Source of the DNA: Rhodopseudomonas faecalis
GTDB lineage: Bacteria > Pseudomonadota > Alphaproteobacteria > Rhizobiales > Xanthobacteraceae
Assembly: GCF_003217325.1 (NCBI RefSeq)
Contig: NZ_QJTI01000007.1
Location: forward strand, 1 to 64,000
Direction of reading: 5' to 3'
Length of the DNA: 64,000 nucleotides
Shown: positions 27,780-36,838 of the stretch, piece by piece
Numbering within the stretch: position 1 is the stretch's first letter
Layout: each line of letters begins with the position of its first letter
Position numbers and translations under genes: made by a program
The notes under the pieces: model-generated
Databases searched by the model: none
Told to the model about the DNA's origin: nothing
Seen by the model: only the letters and a program-made list of their open reading frames with translations

Positions 27780-28166
27780 TCAGCGCTTGGCCTTCTTCGC
27801 TTTCTTGGCCTTCTTGGCGGCCTTCTTCGGAGCCTTCTTAGCGGCCTTTTTGGCGGCTTTCTTGGTCGCCTTCTTGGCTACCTTCTTCTTCGCTGCCTTC
27901 TTGGCGGTCTTGGTCGCTTTCTTGGCTGCCTTCTTCGCCGTCTTCTTGGCTGCTTTCTTCGGGGCCTTCTTAGCGGCCTTCTTCGGAGCCTTCTTAGCGG
28001 CCTTCTTCGCGGCCTTCTTGGTCTTCTTCGCTGCCTTCTTGGCTTTCTTCGCCGAGGTCTTGGTCGCGACCTTCTTGGCAGCGCGGCGCGTCTTCTTGGC
28101 GGGTTTGGCGGCTGACTGATCGGCGGCGTCGCCGGCTACTTCCAAGTTGGGTGTATCATCGTCCAT
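27780..28166 (-). CDS. Lysine/alanine-rich histone H1-like protein
   Basis: The 128-residue product is almost wholly AKKA/APKKAAKK repeats after an acidic N-terminus (MDDDTPNLEVAGDAADQSA). Such proteins resemble the C-terminal tail of eukaryotic histone H1, Pseudomonas AlgP and the Hc1/Hc2 type, and bind DNA or RNA through charge. The likely role is nucleoid compaction or RNA binding, but no specific function is shown. The repeat is also visible at DNA level, so length can vary by slippage. The start ATG 28166 has a good ribosome site (gggggat) on the minus strand. A long hairpin follows the stop. Confidence 0.9.
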   Translation of the reverse strand: MDDDTPNLEVAGDAADQSAAKPAKKTRRAAKKVATKTSAKKAKKAAKKTKKAAKKAAKKAPKKAAKKAPKKAAKKTAKKAAKKATKTAKKAAKKKVAKKATKKAAKKAAKKAPKKAAKKAKKAKKAKR

Positions 28167-28260
28167 GTAATCCCCCAGGGTTCTGATCGTTCGTCAAAGT
28201 TCGATCAGAAATGAACGTTAGCCGATTCGTAGCTACTGTGTTGCAGCTGGCAAGCCACTA

Positions 28261-29712
28261 TTAGTTCTTGCGCACAGTTGCGTAAGCGGCGAGGGCACGT
28301 TCGCGGCCCAGGCGGTGATCAACGATCGGGGCGGGATAGTTCTTACCGAGCGTTACGCCCGCGGAAGCCAGCTCCAGCGGCGTTGCCGTCCAGGGCTGAT
28401 GAATGATCGCGGCCGGCAGCCGCGCGAGTTCGGGCACGAAGCGCCGGACATAGTCGCCGTTAGGATCAAACTTCTCACCCTGCAGGATCGGGTTGAACAC
28501 GCGGAAATACGGCGCGGCGTCTGCGCCGCAGCCAGCGACCCATTGCCAGTTGCCGGGATTGCTGCCGGGATCGGCATCAACCAGGGTGTCCCAGAACCAC
28601 TGCTCGCCGTGGCGCCAGTCGATCAGCAGATGCTTGACCAGGAAGGATGCGACCACCATGCGAACACGGTTATGCATCGTCCCGGTCTGCCACAGCTCGC
28701 GCATGCCGGCATCGACGATCGGATAGCCGGTCAGGCCGCGCTGCCAGGCGCGTAGTGCGGCTTCGTCATCGCGCCAGGGAAAGCGATCGAACGAGGTTTG
28801 CAGGTTTTGGGTCGTCAGCGCGGGCTGATCGAACAGCAGTTGCCGGCAGAAATCGCGCCAGCCGAGTTCGCTCAGGAATTTGTCGACGTCGGCGCTGATC
28901 GCCGGCTGTGCTGCGGCCGCAAAGCGCGCGGCATGCCAGATCTGGCGCGGGCTGATTTCGCCAAAGCGCAGATGCGGCGACAGCCGCGAAGTGGCGTCGC
29001 GGTCAGGGCGGTCGCGATCACTGGCATAGCCGGCGATCGCTTGGTCCAAGAATTGTTGCAGTGCACGCTGCGCGCCCTGTTCGCCAGGCTGCCAGCAGTC
29101 ACGTAGTCCGCCGGCCCAGTCCGGGGTGGTCGGCTGCAGCGCCCAGCTATCGAGCTGATCACTGGCGGGCGCGGGCGCTGCGCTCACTTGGCTCGGGGCG
29201 GCCAGCGGCTGCGGCGGTGCGCCGAGCGCCAGCAGCCGCTTCCAGAACGGCGTGAATACTTTGGGGCCGCGGCCGTCCTTGCCGCGGATCAGCTCCGGCG
29301 CGGCGAGCAGGTCGCCGAGGTGACTATGGGTGGTGATGCCGAGAGCGGCGAGCCGATCGTTAAGCTCTGCGACAACGGCACGCGCCGGCACCGTGGCGAC
29401 ATCGTTGAAATACACCGCTGCGGCGCTGCTGTGCTGCGCCAGCTCGGTGATGATCGCCGCCGCTGCGCCGCGGCGCAGAACGAGATCGGTGCCGGCCGCC
29501 GACAGGCTGCGTTGCAGGCTGCGCAGCGACTGCGCCAGCCACCAGCGGCTGGCGCCGCCATGCGGCCGCATGCCTTCGCTCACTTCATCGAGCACGTAGA
29601 CGCACAGCAGCGGACGTCCGGTGCTGGCGGCAGCAGCGAGTGCGGGGTGGTCTGACAGCCGCAAATCATCGCGGAACCAGACCAGCGCGGGGCGAGGCGA
29701 GGTGGAAGTCAT
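28261..29712 (-). CDS. phrB: Deoxyribodipyrimidine photolyase
   Basis: Photolyase splits UV-induced cyclobutane pyrimidine dimers using light, with FAD and an antenna cofactor. The 483-residue chain starts with ALVWFRDDLRLSDHPAL, the signature N-terminal antenna domain. It ends with the FAD-binding domain: RDRPDRDATSRLSPHLRFGEISPRQ, the GYPIVDAGMRELWQTGTMHNRVRM region, and the DADPGSNPGNWQWVAGCGADAAPYFRVFNP block typical of class I CPD photolyases. Tryptophans of the electron chain lie in the last block. Length is normal. It stands 94 bp upstream of the histone-like gene on the same strand (28166 to 28261). Start ATG 29712. Confidence 0.97.
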   Translation of the reverse strand: MTSTSPRPALVWFRDDLRLSDHPALAAAASTGRPLLCVYVLDEVSEGMRPHGGASRWWLAQSLRSLQRSLSAAGTDLVLRRGAAAAIITELAQHSSAAAVYFNDVATVPARAVVAELNDRLAALGITTHSHLGDLLAAPELIRGKDGRGPKVFTPFWKRLLALGAPPQPLAAPSQVSAAPAPASDQLDSWALQPTTPDWAGGLRDCWQPGEQGAQRALQQFLDQAIAGYASDRDRPDRDATSRLSPHLRFGEISPRQIWHAARFAAAAQPAISADVDKFLSELGWRDFCRQLLFDQPALTTQNLQTSFDRFPWRDDEAALRAWQRGLTGYPIVDAGMRELWQTGTMHNRVRMVVASFLVKHLLIDWRHGEQWFWDTLVDADPGSNPGNWQWVAGCGADAAPYFRVFNPILQGEKFDPNGDYVRRFVPELARLPAAIIHQPWTATPLELASAGVTLGKNYPAPIVDHRLGRERALAAYATVRKN

Positions 29713-29837
29713 GGAGAGCGGTCGTCTTTCTATTCGTTGAGTTCAGGCTATTCGTTGAGTTCAGGCGTTCGGCGCTGCAACCGAACGCGATGTCGCGCGT
29801 AGCTTCGGAACCAGTGATCCGTACACGGGAGGCCGAT

Positions 29838-30239
29838 GTGAAGCGCAACGCAATTCTCTACCTGGCAACGTTCCTGATCCTTATTCCAGTCGATTTCCTG
29901 TTTCTCGGAACGATCGCGAAAAACTTCTTCACGGAACAGGTCGGCACCATGCTGGGTGAGGTCAGGCTGTTGCCAGCGGTGCTGTTCTATCTGCTGTACG
30001 TGTTCGGTGTGCTGGTTTTCGTCAACGGCGCGCCTGATGCCACCTGGCAGTCGGCGCTCACCAAGGGAGCGCTGTTCGGCCTGTTCTGCTACGCGACCTT
30101 CGAGCTGACCGCGATGTCGCTGCTCAAGCACTGGACCTGGCCGGTGGTGGCGCTCGATATTTCCTGGGGTGCTTTCATGACCGCGGTGTCGGCGACGCTG
30201 GCGCTGTTGGTGGCGGACTGGCTGGCACCGCGCGCCTAA
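29838..30239 (+). CDS. DUF2177 family membrane protein
   Basis: The 133-residue product has four hydrophobic segments: LYLATFLILIPVDFLFLG, LLPAVLFYLLYVFGVLVFV, ALFGLFCYATFELTAMSLL and AFMTAVSATLALLVADWL. This is the DUF2177 pattern (NGAPDATWQSALTKGALFGLFCYATFELT). Function is unknown. The start is a GTG at 29838 because the ribosome site gggagg (29828-29833) fits it; an in-frame ATG at 29790 lacks one and adds a sequence without coding character. It diverges from the photolyase gene, with 125 bp between the two starts. DUF2177 and photolyase genes are often neighbours in this group (from memory). Confidence 0.85.
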   Translation: MKRNAILYLATFLILIPVDFLFLGTIAKNFFTEQVGTMLGEVRLLPAVLFYLLYVFGVLVFVNGAPDATWQSALTKGALFGLFCYATFELTAMSLLKHWTWPVVALDISWGAFMTAVSATLALLVADWLAPRA

Positions 30240-30595
30240 GCCAGCGCAGCCAGCATCGCTCAGCAGCGCTGTGCGGCCGCCGCGACGGCGTGCCGCATCG
30301 TGCGCTATCCTATTGGATTGGAACGATGATCGCCGTTTTGCGGGCGGCGCGGCCGCGCGCCGCGTGCGCTCGCGCGCCGGCTTCAAAATCATTCCTGCTT
30401 TCCGCCCCGATAAAGCCTCCGAGCTGGGCGATAGCTCTCCTCAGCCCCGGGCCAATGACGCCGCTTGTCGCGGTGCCCACGTGCCCGTCGTTTCCGGCGG
30501 TTCGACCAAAGTCGATGGACTTAACGGATCGTTCACGCCGGCGTGGAAAATCCGGGGATGGAAAGCCATAGAGCAAGTTCGAGAAAGAGTACGAG
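30240..30595. other. Intergenic region, nothing recognised
   Basis: About 356 bp between the DUF2177 gene and the next plus-strand gene. It is GC-rich around 30345-30380 with short self-complementary runs. I see no gene, clear terminator or repeat. The promoter of the next gene is expected near its end. Confidence 0.5.
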
Positions 30596-31171
30596 ATGAC
30601 TGCCTCAGCCATAGCCGATCCGATCGGCATCATTGAACCCGCCAAGATCGCGGACCGATATTCGGCGGCGCTTGCGCTCGGCATCGTGCGCGACGGGGTG
30701 ATTACGGGCGAAGGGCCGACCACCAAGGGACGGATTCACTATTCCCGCGCGCTCGACGTCGAAGACGCGGTGCTGTGCAGCAAGATTTTGACCGCGGCCG
30801 CGGTTGAAAAGCAGCCGGTCAGCCGCGCCGAGGCCGAAGCGTTGTTCGAGATCGACGCCGCTGCTGCCGATCGCAGTGACGATGGCCTGTTCGACGATTT
30901 GTTTGCCAAGGCGGTGGTGCACCACGCCGCCGCAGTGTCCGGTCTGCCGGTGCCGTCGCGCGCTGTGGCGCTCGCGCCGGAAACGGCGATCGAGAGCTGG
31001 GCGCCGCCGCGGGCCGGCAACGTCAACACCGAGGTGCTGGAGTGGATTTCGCGGCAGATGCGCAGCAGCCGCCGCAGCAATCACCGTCTGGAGCGCCTGG
31101 TCGGCGCGCTGGTCGGGACCGCGACGCTGCCGATGGTGCAATCGCCCGGCATCCTCGATTTCGGCATGTGA
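30596..31171 (+). CDS. Hypothetical protein, unrecognised
   Basis: The 191-residue protein has no signal peptide or membrane helix. It is Ala-rich and acidic in its middle part. The N-terminal half has IADRYSAALALGIVRDGVITGEGPTTKGRIHYSRAL, and the C-terminal half has NTEVLEWISRQMRSSRRSNHRLERLVGALVG. I do not recognise a family. Codon use with GC-rich third positions and a terminator immediately after the stop support it as real. It is likely cytoplasmic. The start ATG follows the sequence gagtacgag, a modest ribosome site. Confidence 0.7.
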   Translation: MTASAIADPIGIIEPAKIADRYSAALALGIVRDGVITGEGPTTKGRIHYSRALDVEDAVLCSKILTAAAVEKQPVSRAEAEALFEIDAAAADRSDDGLFDDLFAKAVVHHAAAVSGLPVPSRAVALAPETAIESWAPPRAGNVNTEVLEWISRQMRSSRRSNHRLERLVGALVGTATLPMVQSPGILDFGM

Positions 31172-31193
31172 ACTGCCGAACATCAATGAACGA

Positions 31194-31226
31194 AACGGCG
31201 GGCCGCGCGGCTCGCCGTTTTTGTTT
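31194..31226 (+). terminator. Intrinsic terminator after the 30596-31171 gene
   Basis: An 11-bp stem (31194-31204 with 31209-31219, one G-U pair) closes the loop gcgc and is followed by a T-rich run. It begins 22 bp after the stop codon. Confidence 0.75.
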
Positions 31227-31550
31227 GCGGTGGCGCGTTTTCGCTAGCGGTGGCAACAAAGTGCCTGCCAGCGGCCGTGCCAGCGCAATATTACAATCCG
31301 ACATCCCCGCCTTGAGACATAAACAGTTGCGATGCTTCGCAATCTGGGCGAAAGCCGTGGGCAACATCGCTGAGACTCCGCCAAGTCCTGCTGCGGTTGC
31401 AGTTCACTGCACGTCTTCCTTGCCGAAAGTCGTGTCCAGAATTGTCAACTTGCGGCAATATTTGGGTTTTCTCAGCAGCCGATATTGTTACAAAGCTACC
31501 GCCGGCCTCCGTCGGGAAGCGAACCACGCCTTAGGGTTGCAAATAAGCAC
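31227..31550. other. Upstream region of pccA
   Basis: About 324 bp between the terminator and pccA. It should contain the pccA promoter and is less GC-rich than the genes (for example 31440-31500). Short open readings are present but none is credible. I see no recognisable regulatory motif with confidence. Confidence 0.45.
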
Positions 31551-33566
31551 ATGTTCAAACGAATTCTGATCGCCAACCGCGGTGAAATCGCCTGCCGGGT
31601 CATCAAGACTGCTCGGCGCATGGGTATTGAGACCGTTGCCGTCTATTCCGAAGCCGATCGCGACGCGCTGCATGTCGAGATGGCCAACGAGGCGGTGCTG
31701 ATCGGGCCGCCGGCCGCGGCGGAAAGCTATCTGGTGATGGACAAGATCATCGAGGCTTGCCGCAAGACCGGCGCTGAGGCTGTGCACCCGGGCTACGGCT
31801 TCCTGTCCGAGCGCGAGGCGTTTCCGCGCGCGCTGGCGGATGCCGGCATCGTCTTCATCGGTCCCAATCCGGGCGCCATCGCTGCGATGGGCGACAAGAT
31901 CGAATCGAAGAAGGCGGCGGCGCTGGCCAAGGTCTCGACCGTGCCCGGCTTCCTCGGCGTGATCGAGGATGCCCAGCATGCGGTGAAGATCGCCGACGAG
32001 ATCGGCTATCCGGTGATGATCAAGGCGTCGGCCGGCGGCGGCGGCAAGGGCATGCGCATTGCGCGCTCCAAGGCCGAGGTTGCGGAAGGCTTTGATCTGG
32101 CGCGCGCCGAAGCCAAGGCGTCGTTCGGCGACGACCGGGTGTTCATCGAAAAGTTCATCGTCGATCCGCGCCACATCGAAATTCAGGTGCTGGGCGACAA
32201 GCACGGCAACGTCATCTATCTCGGCGAGCGCGAATGCTCGATTCAGCGCCGCAATCAGAAGGTGATCGAAGAGGCGCCGTCGCCGCTGCTGGACGAGACC
32301 ACCCGCCGGCTGATGGGCGAGCAGGCCGTGGCGCTCGCCAAGGCGGTGAATTACGACTCCGCCGGCACCGTCGAATTCGTCGCCGGCCAGGACAAGAGCT
32401 TCTACTTCCTGGAGATGAACACCCGTCTGCAGGTCGAGCATCCGGTCACCGAGCTGGTCACCGGCATCGACCTCGTCGAGCAGATGATCCGCGTTGCCGC
32501 CGGTGAAGAACTGGCGATCAAGCAGGAAGACGTGCAGCTCTCCGGCTGGGCGGTCGAGTCCCGTGTCTATGCCGAAGATCCGTTCCGCAACTTCCTGCCG
32601 TCGATCGGCCGGCTGGTGAAGTATCGCCCGGCCAAGGAAAGCTGCCAGGACGGCGTCACGGTGCGTAACGACACCGGCGTCCAAGAGGGCGGCGAGATCT
32701 CGATGTTCTACGACCCGATGATCGCCAAGCTGATCACGCACGCGCCGTCGCGTGCCGCGGCGATCGAGGCGCAGACCCACGCGCTCGACGCATTCTATGT
32801 CGATGGCATCCGTCACAACATTCCGTTCCTGTCGGCGCTGATGACCCATCCGCGCTGGCGTGAGGGCAATCTCTCCACCGGCTTCATCGCCGAGGAGTTT
32901 CCGAAGGGCTTTTCGGCGCGGGTGCCGGAAGGCGAAATCGCCCGCCGCATCGCGGCGGTCGGCGCCGCGATCGACCGCGTGCTCGGCGAGCGCAAGCGCC
33001 AGATCTCTGGCCAGATGATCGGCCGCGCGGTGATCCGCGAGCGTCGTCGCTGCGTCTGGCTGGAGCGGACCGAAATCCCGCTCGACGTGATCCGCGAGGG
33101 CGAGGGCTTTGTGGTGCGCTTTGCCAATCCCGATGGCTCGCTCGGCCAGCCGCATCTGCTGCAGTCGCCGTGGGTGCCGGGTGATCCGGTCTGGGAAGGC
33201 ACCATCGACGGCCGCCCGATCGCCGTGCAGGTCCGGCCGATCCCGAATGGCGTCCGGCTGGCGCATCATGGCTATGAAGTCGGGGTCAACGTCTTCACCC
33301 AGCGCGAGGCGTCCGCTGCGCGGTGGATGAAGGAAGTCGACAAGGCCGACACCGGCAAGAAGGTGCTGTGCCCGATGCCGGGCCTGATCGTCTCGATCGC
33401 GGTCGAGGAAGGCCAGGAGGTCAAGGCCGGCGAGACGCTGGCGATCGTCGAGGCCATGAAGATGCAGAACGTGCTGCGCGCCGAAAACGACGGGGTGGTG
33501 AAGAAAATCCACGCCGCCGCCGGTGCGACGCTGCCGGTCGACGCCTTGATCATCGAATTCGCGTAA
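31551..33566 (+). CDS. pccA: Propionyl-CoA/acetyl-CoA carboxylase alpha subunit (biotin carboxylase and biotin carrier)
   Basis: This subunit carboxylates biotin using ATP and bicarbonate and delivers it to PccB. The 671-residue chain has the biotin carboxylase domain (FKRILIANRGEIACRVIKTAR at the start; the ATP loop KASAGGGGKGMRI; the RECSIQRRNQKVIEEAPS and EMNTRLQVEHPVTE motifs). A PccA-type BT linker and a C-terminal biotinyl domain follow, with the modified Lys637 in VEAMKMQN. Length and order match PccA rather than AccC. The start ATG 31551 was chosen by conservation of FKRILIANRG. Its stop overlaps the next gene's start (TAATG), so translation is coupled to the oxaloacetate decarboxylase gene. 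Its PccB partner is at 9825. Confidence 0.96.
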   Translation: MFKRILIANRGEIACRVIKTARRMGIETVAVYSEADRDALHVEMANEAVLIGPPAAAESYLVMDKIIEACRKTGAEAVHPGYGFLSEREAFPRALADAGIVFIGPNPGAIAAMGDKIESKKAAALAKVSTVPGFLGVIEDAQHAVKIADEIGYPVMIKASAGGGGKGMRIARSKAEVAEGFDLARAEAKASFGDDRVFIEKFIVDPRHIEIQVLGDKHGNVIYLGERECSIQRRNQKVIEEAPSPLLDETTRRLMGEQAVALAKAVNYDSAGTVEFVAGQDKSFYFLEMNTRLQVEHPVTELVTGIDLVEQMIRVAAGEELAIKQEDVQLSGWAVESRVYAEDPFRNFLPSIGRLVKYRPAKESCQDGVTVRNDTGVQEGGEISMFYDPMIAKLITHAPSRAAAIEAQTHALDAFYVDGIRHNIPFLSALMTHPRWREGNLSTGFIAEEFPKGFSARVPEGEIARRIAAVGAAIDRVLGERKRQISGQMIGRAVIRERRRCVWLERTEIPLDVIREGEGFVVRFANPDGSLGQPHLLQSPWVPGDPVWEGTIDGRPIAVQVRPIPNGVRLAHHGYEVGVNVFTQREASAARWMKEVDKADTGKKVLCPMPGLIVSIAVEEGQEVKAGETLAIVEAMKMQNVLRAENDGVVKKIHAAAGATLPVDALIIEFA

Positions 33567-34435
33567 TGGATCGGCGAAGTCGCCGCAGTGCCTTGCGGGC
33601 GGCCCTGGCCGGGCCGCAATGCCTGCGGCCGGCTTCGGTCTATGACGCGATCTCGATGCGAATTGCCGCCGATCTCGGTTTCGAGGTCGGTATGCTCGGC
33701 GGTTCGGTGGCGTCGCTGGCGATCCTCGGTGATCCCGACGTCGCGCTGATCACGCTCACCGAACTGGCCGATCAGGTGCGGCGCATGACGCGGGCCGCGC
33801 CGCTGCCGTTGGTGGTCGATGCCGACCACGGTTATGGCAACGCCCTCAATGTCCGCCGCACCGTGCAGGAACTGGAAGCGGCCGGCGCTGCGGCGCTCAC
33901 CATCGAAGACACCTTGCTGCCGCAGGCGTTTGGCGAGCCCAAGCCGCAGCTGATTGCGCTGGCCGAAGGCGTCGGCAAAATGCAGGCGGCGCTGGAAGCG
34001 CGCAGCGATCCGGAGCTGGTGATCGTCGGGCGCACCGGCGCGGCCACCATCAGCTCGCTCGATGATGCGATTAAGCGGGCCCAGCATTATCAGGCCGCCG
34101 GGGTGGACGCGCTGTTCTTCACCGGCATCAAGAGTCGCGACCAGCTCGACGCCATCGCCGCGGCGACCACGCTGCCGCTGCTGCTCGGCACGCCTGGCGA
34201 AGCGATCTGCGACTTTGATTATCTGGCGTCGCGGCGCGTCAGGATCGCGGTACAGGGCCACGCGCCGATCGCGGCCGCGACCGAGGTGGTGTTTCAGACC
34301 TTGCAGGCCATCCGCGGCGGTGCCGCGCCCCAGCAATTGTCGGGGCTCGCCTCGGCCAAGCTGATGCAGAGCGTGACGCGCGGCCAGGATTTTGCCGACT
34401 ACAGCGAGCGTTTTCTGGGATTGAAGCAGCAATGA
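33566..34435 (+). CDS. Oxaloacetate decarboxylase, isocitrate lyase/PEP mutase superfamily
   Basis: The 289-residue product is a TIM-barrel enzyme of the ICL/PEPM superfamily, PA4872-like oxaloacetate decarboxylase group, which needs Mg2+ and makes pyruvate and CO2. Family marks are [45 protein letters not shown] with Mg-binding acidic residues, and [11 protein letters not shown]. The usual catalytic Cys of isocitrate lyases (KKCGH) is absent, as expected for the decarboxylases. It starts inside the stop codon of pccA (TAATG) and overlaps the acylphosphatase gene by 4 bp (ATGA), so the three form one coupled unit. The substrate assignment is by family; related lyases such as 2-methylisocitrate lyase are possible. 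Confidence 0.88.
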   Translation: MDRRSRRSALRAALAGPQCLRPASVYDAISMRIAADLGFEVGMLGGSVASLAILGDPDVALITLTELADQVRRMTRAAPLPLVVDADHGYGNALNVRRTVQELEAAGAAALTIEDTLLPQAFGEPKPQLIALAEGVGKMQAALEARSDPELVIVGRTGAATISSLDDAIKRAQHYQAAGVDALFFTGIKSRDQLDAIAAATTLPLLLGTPGEAICDFDYLASRRVRIAVQGHAPIAAATEVVFQTLQAIRGGAAPQQLSGLASAKLMQSVTRGQDFADYSERFLGLKQQ

Positions 34436-34731
34436 CCGATGTGATCCGTCAGGTCACGGTGCGCGGCCGGGTGCAGGGCGTCGGCTTCCGCGCCTTTGTC
34501 GAATTTCAGGCGATCAAGCTCGATCTCGAAGGCTGGGTACGCAATCGCCGCGACGGCAGCGTCGAAGCCTTGTTGGCCGGGCCGGAGGCGGCGGTGGCCG
34601 CGATGATCGAACTGTGCCGGCAGGGGCCGTCGGCGTCGCATGTCGCGGCGCTGGCCGATGAGCCAGCCAGCGCCGATGCATTGAACCTGCGCCGGGCGGG
34701 AGAGCGGTTCTCCACGCTGCCGACGCTGTAG
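34432..34731 (+). CDS. Acylphosphatase
   Basis: Acylphosphatase hydrolyses acyl phosphates such as carbamoyl phosphate, acetyl phosphate and 1,3-bisphosphoglycerate. The 99-residue length is standard. The conserved motif [13 protein letters not shown] supplies the phosphate-binding Arg20, and [14 protein letters not shown] supplies the catalytic Asn38. It begins in the ATGA overlap with the decarboxylase gene and is the last gene of the pccA operon. Being translated with a biotin carboxylase, whose mechanism passes through carboxyphosphate (itself an acyl phosphate), is a suggestive context, but that link is inference. Confidence 0.94.
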   Translation: MTDVIRQVTVRGRVQGVGFRAFVEFQAIKLDLEGWVRNRRDGSVEALLAGPEAAVAAMIELCRQGPSASHVAALADEPASADALNLRRAGERFSTLPTL

Positions 34732-34747
34732 GGACGGCACGCTTAGT

Positions 34748-35641
34748 CTAGGAGCGCGCCGGCCGCCGGCGGAAGGTGCGCCGCGCCCAGATCCAGGCGC
34801 CGGTCACCAGCAGCACCAGGAACGCCAGCGCGGTGACGGCATTGGCCAGCGCCGGGCCCGCACCCATCCAATTGCCTTCATGCAGCAGCCGCGGCCAATT
34901 GCGCGCGGTCGGCAGCAATTCCTCGCGGCTCACCGCGAACACCTTCATCTCGCCGCCGTCGTCGAGCCGGGCCAGCATCTGGCCGCCGCGCGGCCTGATC
35001 CAGATCAGATGCGACAGGTCGTATTTGGCGCCGACCACCTGCACCGCCTCCTTGAGGCTCGGCCACGCCGCGCCGTCGATATGGGGCGGGGGCGCGGAGA
35101 AGCTGATGCCGAACGCCAAGGCAAGGCCGGTGAGCGGGCTCAGCACCAAAAGCGGCAAGCCGAACCAGCCGGCGCCCTTGTGCCAGCCTGACACCGAATT
35201 GCGCAGCCGCGGCCAGCCCATCACCACGCCGACCACGATCAGGAACAGAAGGCCGATGGTCGAACCGATCACCAGCCAGCTCAGATTGAACAGCATGTGC
35301 TCATGCAGCTGCCGGGACGATTGCATCAGCCGGGCGACCATACCGGGCGCCGCGATCTGTTCATTGCTGGCCAGATCGATGTGCTTCATGCCTTCGCGGC
35401 GCGTGCCGATCGATGCGGTGCCGTCATAGGCGCGCATCATCAGCGTATTGGCCTTGCCGTCGGGATCGTGCTTGGCGATCAGCGTTTTGACCTGATCGGC
35501 GCTCAGCGAGGCGCGCTCGGCGCCATTGTCGATCAGGATCGGCTCGAACGACAAAATCAGCCCGGTGACGAACAGAATCATCAACGGCACTGACAGCGCC
35601 AGGGCCACCCAGCGGTGGAGGCGCAACAACCACATCTTCAT
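34748..35641 (-). CDS. PepSY-domain membrane protein (PiuB/iron-uptake reductase type)
   Basis: The 297-residue product has a membrane helix near the start (LHRWVALALSVPLMILFVTGLILSF), an external region, a second and third helix (LSWLVIGSTIGLLFLIVVGVVMG; LPLLVLSPLTGLALAFGI), and a C-terminal helix. The HR.....S.P....TG pattern and external Asp/His residues are those of PepSY transmembrane proteins linked to siderophore reduction or iron uptake. No siderophore gene is near. The start is ATG 35641; a GTG at 35677 adds 12 residues but has no ribosome site. It converges with the acylphosphatase gene over 16 bp. The role in iron handling is by family only. Confidence 0.85.
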   Translation of the reverse strand: MKMWLLRLHRWVALALSVPLMILFVTGLILSFEPILIDNGAERASLSADQVKTLIAKHDPDGKANTLMMRAYDGTASIGTRREGMKHIDLASNEQIAAPGMVARLMQSSRQLHEHMLFNLSWLVIGSTIGLLFLIVVGVVMGWPRLRNSVSGWHKGAGWFGLPLLVLSPLTGLALAFGISFSAPPPHIDGAAWPSLKEAVQVVGAKYDLSHLIWIRPRGGQMLARLDDGGEMKVFAVSREELLPTARNWPRLLHEGNWMGAGPALANAVTALAFLVLLVTGAWIWARRTFRRRPARS

Positions 35642-35736
35642 CTTCAACCTACGAATTGTATTCAGAACTGGAGGCACGCTAAGGCCGTAGCCGGCGCGCG
35701 CAACTTAACGATGGTTCATGTGCGCGCCGAACGCGG

Positions 35737-36447
35737 TCAAACCGTGATGCTCAGGCCGAACACCTGGCCAAACGCCGCCCGGAGCGCAGTGTCGACGTCA
35801 TCCATGGTCACCGGCAGGCCGAGATCGACCAGGCTGGTCACGCCATAGCGCGGATCGGTGATGCCGCAAGGAATGATCGCCGAGAAATGTGACAAGTCTG
35901 GTTCGACGTTGATGGCAATGCCATGCAGCGACACCCAGCGCCGCAAGCGCACGCCGATCGCCGCGATCTTGTCTTCGCAGCCCGGGCCCTTGTCGGGCCG
36001 TGCCACCCAGACGCCGACTCGGTCTTCGCGCCGTTCGCCGCGCACGTTGAAATGCGCCAGCGTTTCGATGATCCACTGTTCCAGCCCGGCGACATAGGCG
36101 CGAACGTCGGGGCGCCGCCGCTTGAGATCGAGCATGGCGTAGGCCACGCGCTGCCCGGGGCCGTGATAGGTGATCTGGCCGCCGCGTCCGGTGGCGAACA
36201 TCGGGAAGCGTGATTCGAGCAGATCGCTGCTCTTGCCGCTGGTGCCGCAGGTGTAGAGCGGCGGATGCTCCAGCAGCCAGACCAGTTCCGCGGCCTCGCC
36301 GGCGGCAATGGCGCTGGCGCGCGCTTCCATGGTCGCCACCGCCTCAGGGTAGGGCACCTGGGAATCGGAGATCCGCCAATGCACCGGGATGGCCGGTTCC
36401 ATCGGAAAAAGTCGATCCAATTCAAGTGTTTCGCGGCTGTTAATCAT
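35737..36447 (-). CDS. lipB: Octanoyl-[ACP]:protein N-octanoyltransferase (lipoate synthesis)
   Basis: LipB transfers octanoate from acyl carrier protein to lipoyl domains, the first step of lipoate assembly in the cytoplasm. The 236-residue product has the conserved [21 protein letters not shown] block, [22 protein letters not shown] with the catalytic Lys, and [16 protein letters not shown] with Cys194 forming the acyl intermediate. Length is normal. The start ATG 36447 begins 55 bp from the divergent SpoA-protein gene, so a shared promoter region lies between them. Confidence 0.96.
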   Translation of the reverse strand: MINSRETLELDRLFPMEPAIPVHWRISDSQVPYPEAVATMEARASAIAAGEAAELVWLLEHPPLYTCGTSGKSSDLLESRFPMFATGRGGQITYHGPGQRVAYAMLDLKRRRPDVRAYVAGLEQWIIETLAHFNVRGERREDRVGVWVARPDKGPGCEDKIAAIGVRLRRWVSLHGIAINVEPDLSHFSAIIPCGITDPRYGVTSLVDLGLPVTMDDVDTALRAAFGQVFGLSITV

Positions 36448-36501
36448 TGGCTAACCATAACGTGGTGTGCTCGCACGGCAATCCCGCAGCGGTGAGTACC
36501 T

Positions 36502-36750
36502 TTGCCCGTGTCGACTCTCGACAAAGTCTCCGTCGATCTCATGGTGGTTTTGGGAACCACCTCGATGCCCGTCCATCAAGTGCTGCGCCTGAGCCGCGGC
36601 GCTATCATCGAGCTCGATGCCACCGAGGCGGACGAGGTGAAGATTCTCGCCAACAATCTGCCGATCGCCAGCGGCATGGTGTTGGTCGATCGCAATCGCA
36701 TTGCGGTGGAAGTCAAGCAAATGTTGCCGCGATCCCCTGATCGAAGGTAA
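36502..36750 (+). CDS. Short FliN-like SpoA-domain protein
   Basis: The 82-residue product consists almost entirely of a SpoA (FliMN_C) domain: VDLMVVLGTTSMPVHQVLRLSRGAIIELDATEADEVKILANNLPIASGMVLVDRNRIAVEVKQ. This is the FliN/YscQ-C fold that builds the flagellar C-ring. No other flagellar gene is near and the N-terminal part of a normal FliN is missing. It may be an additional C-ring subunit or a diverged paralogue. The start is TTG 36502 (5 bp after ggtgag); GTG 36508 would be the alternative. It is divergent from lipB. A tRNA-Leu gene follows 88 bp later. Confidence 0.78.
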   Translation: MPVSTLDKVSVDLMVVLGTTSMPVHQVLRLSRGAIIELDATEADEVKILANNLPIASGMVLVDRNRIAVEVKQMLPRSPDRR

Positions 36751-36838
36751 TGCACAGCAGCACTTGTACTGCCATCTTCGATTTGTTACATGGGCGCCGT
36801 CGATCCGGTCGGGCGCCGAGCCCAGTACCGAGTTTGAT

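Noticed and set aside
31488-33512. A minus-strand open reading of about 674 codons opposite pccA.
   Set aside because: Antisense shadow caused by GC-rich codon structure; no recognisable motif.
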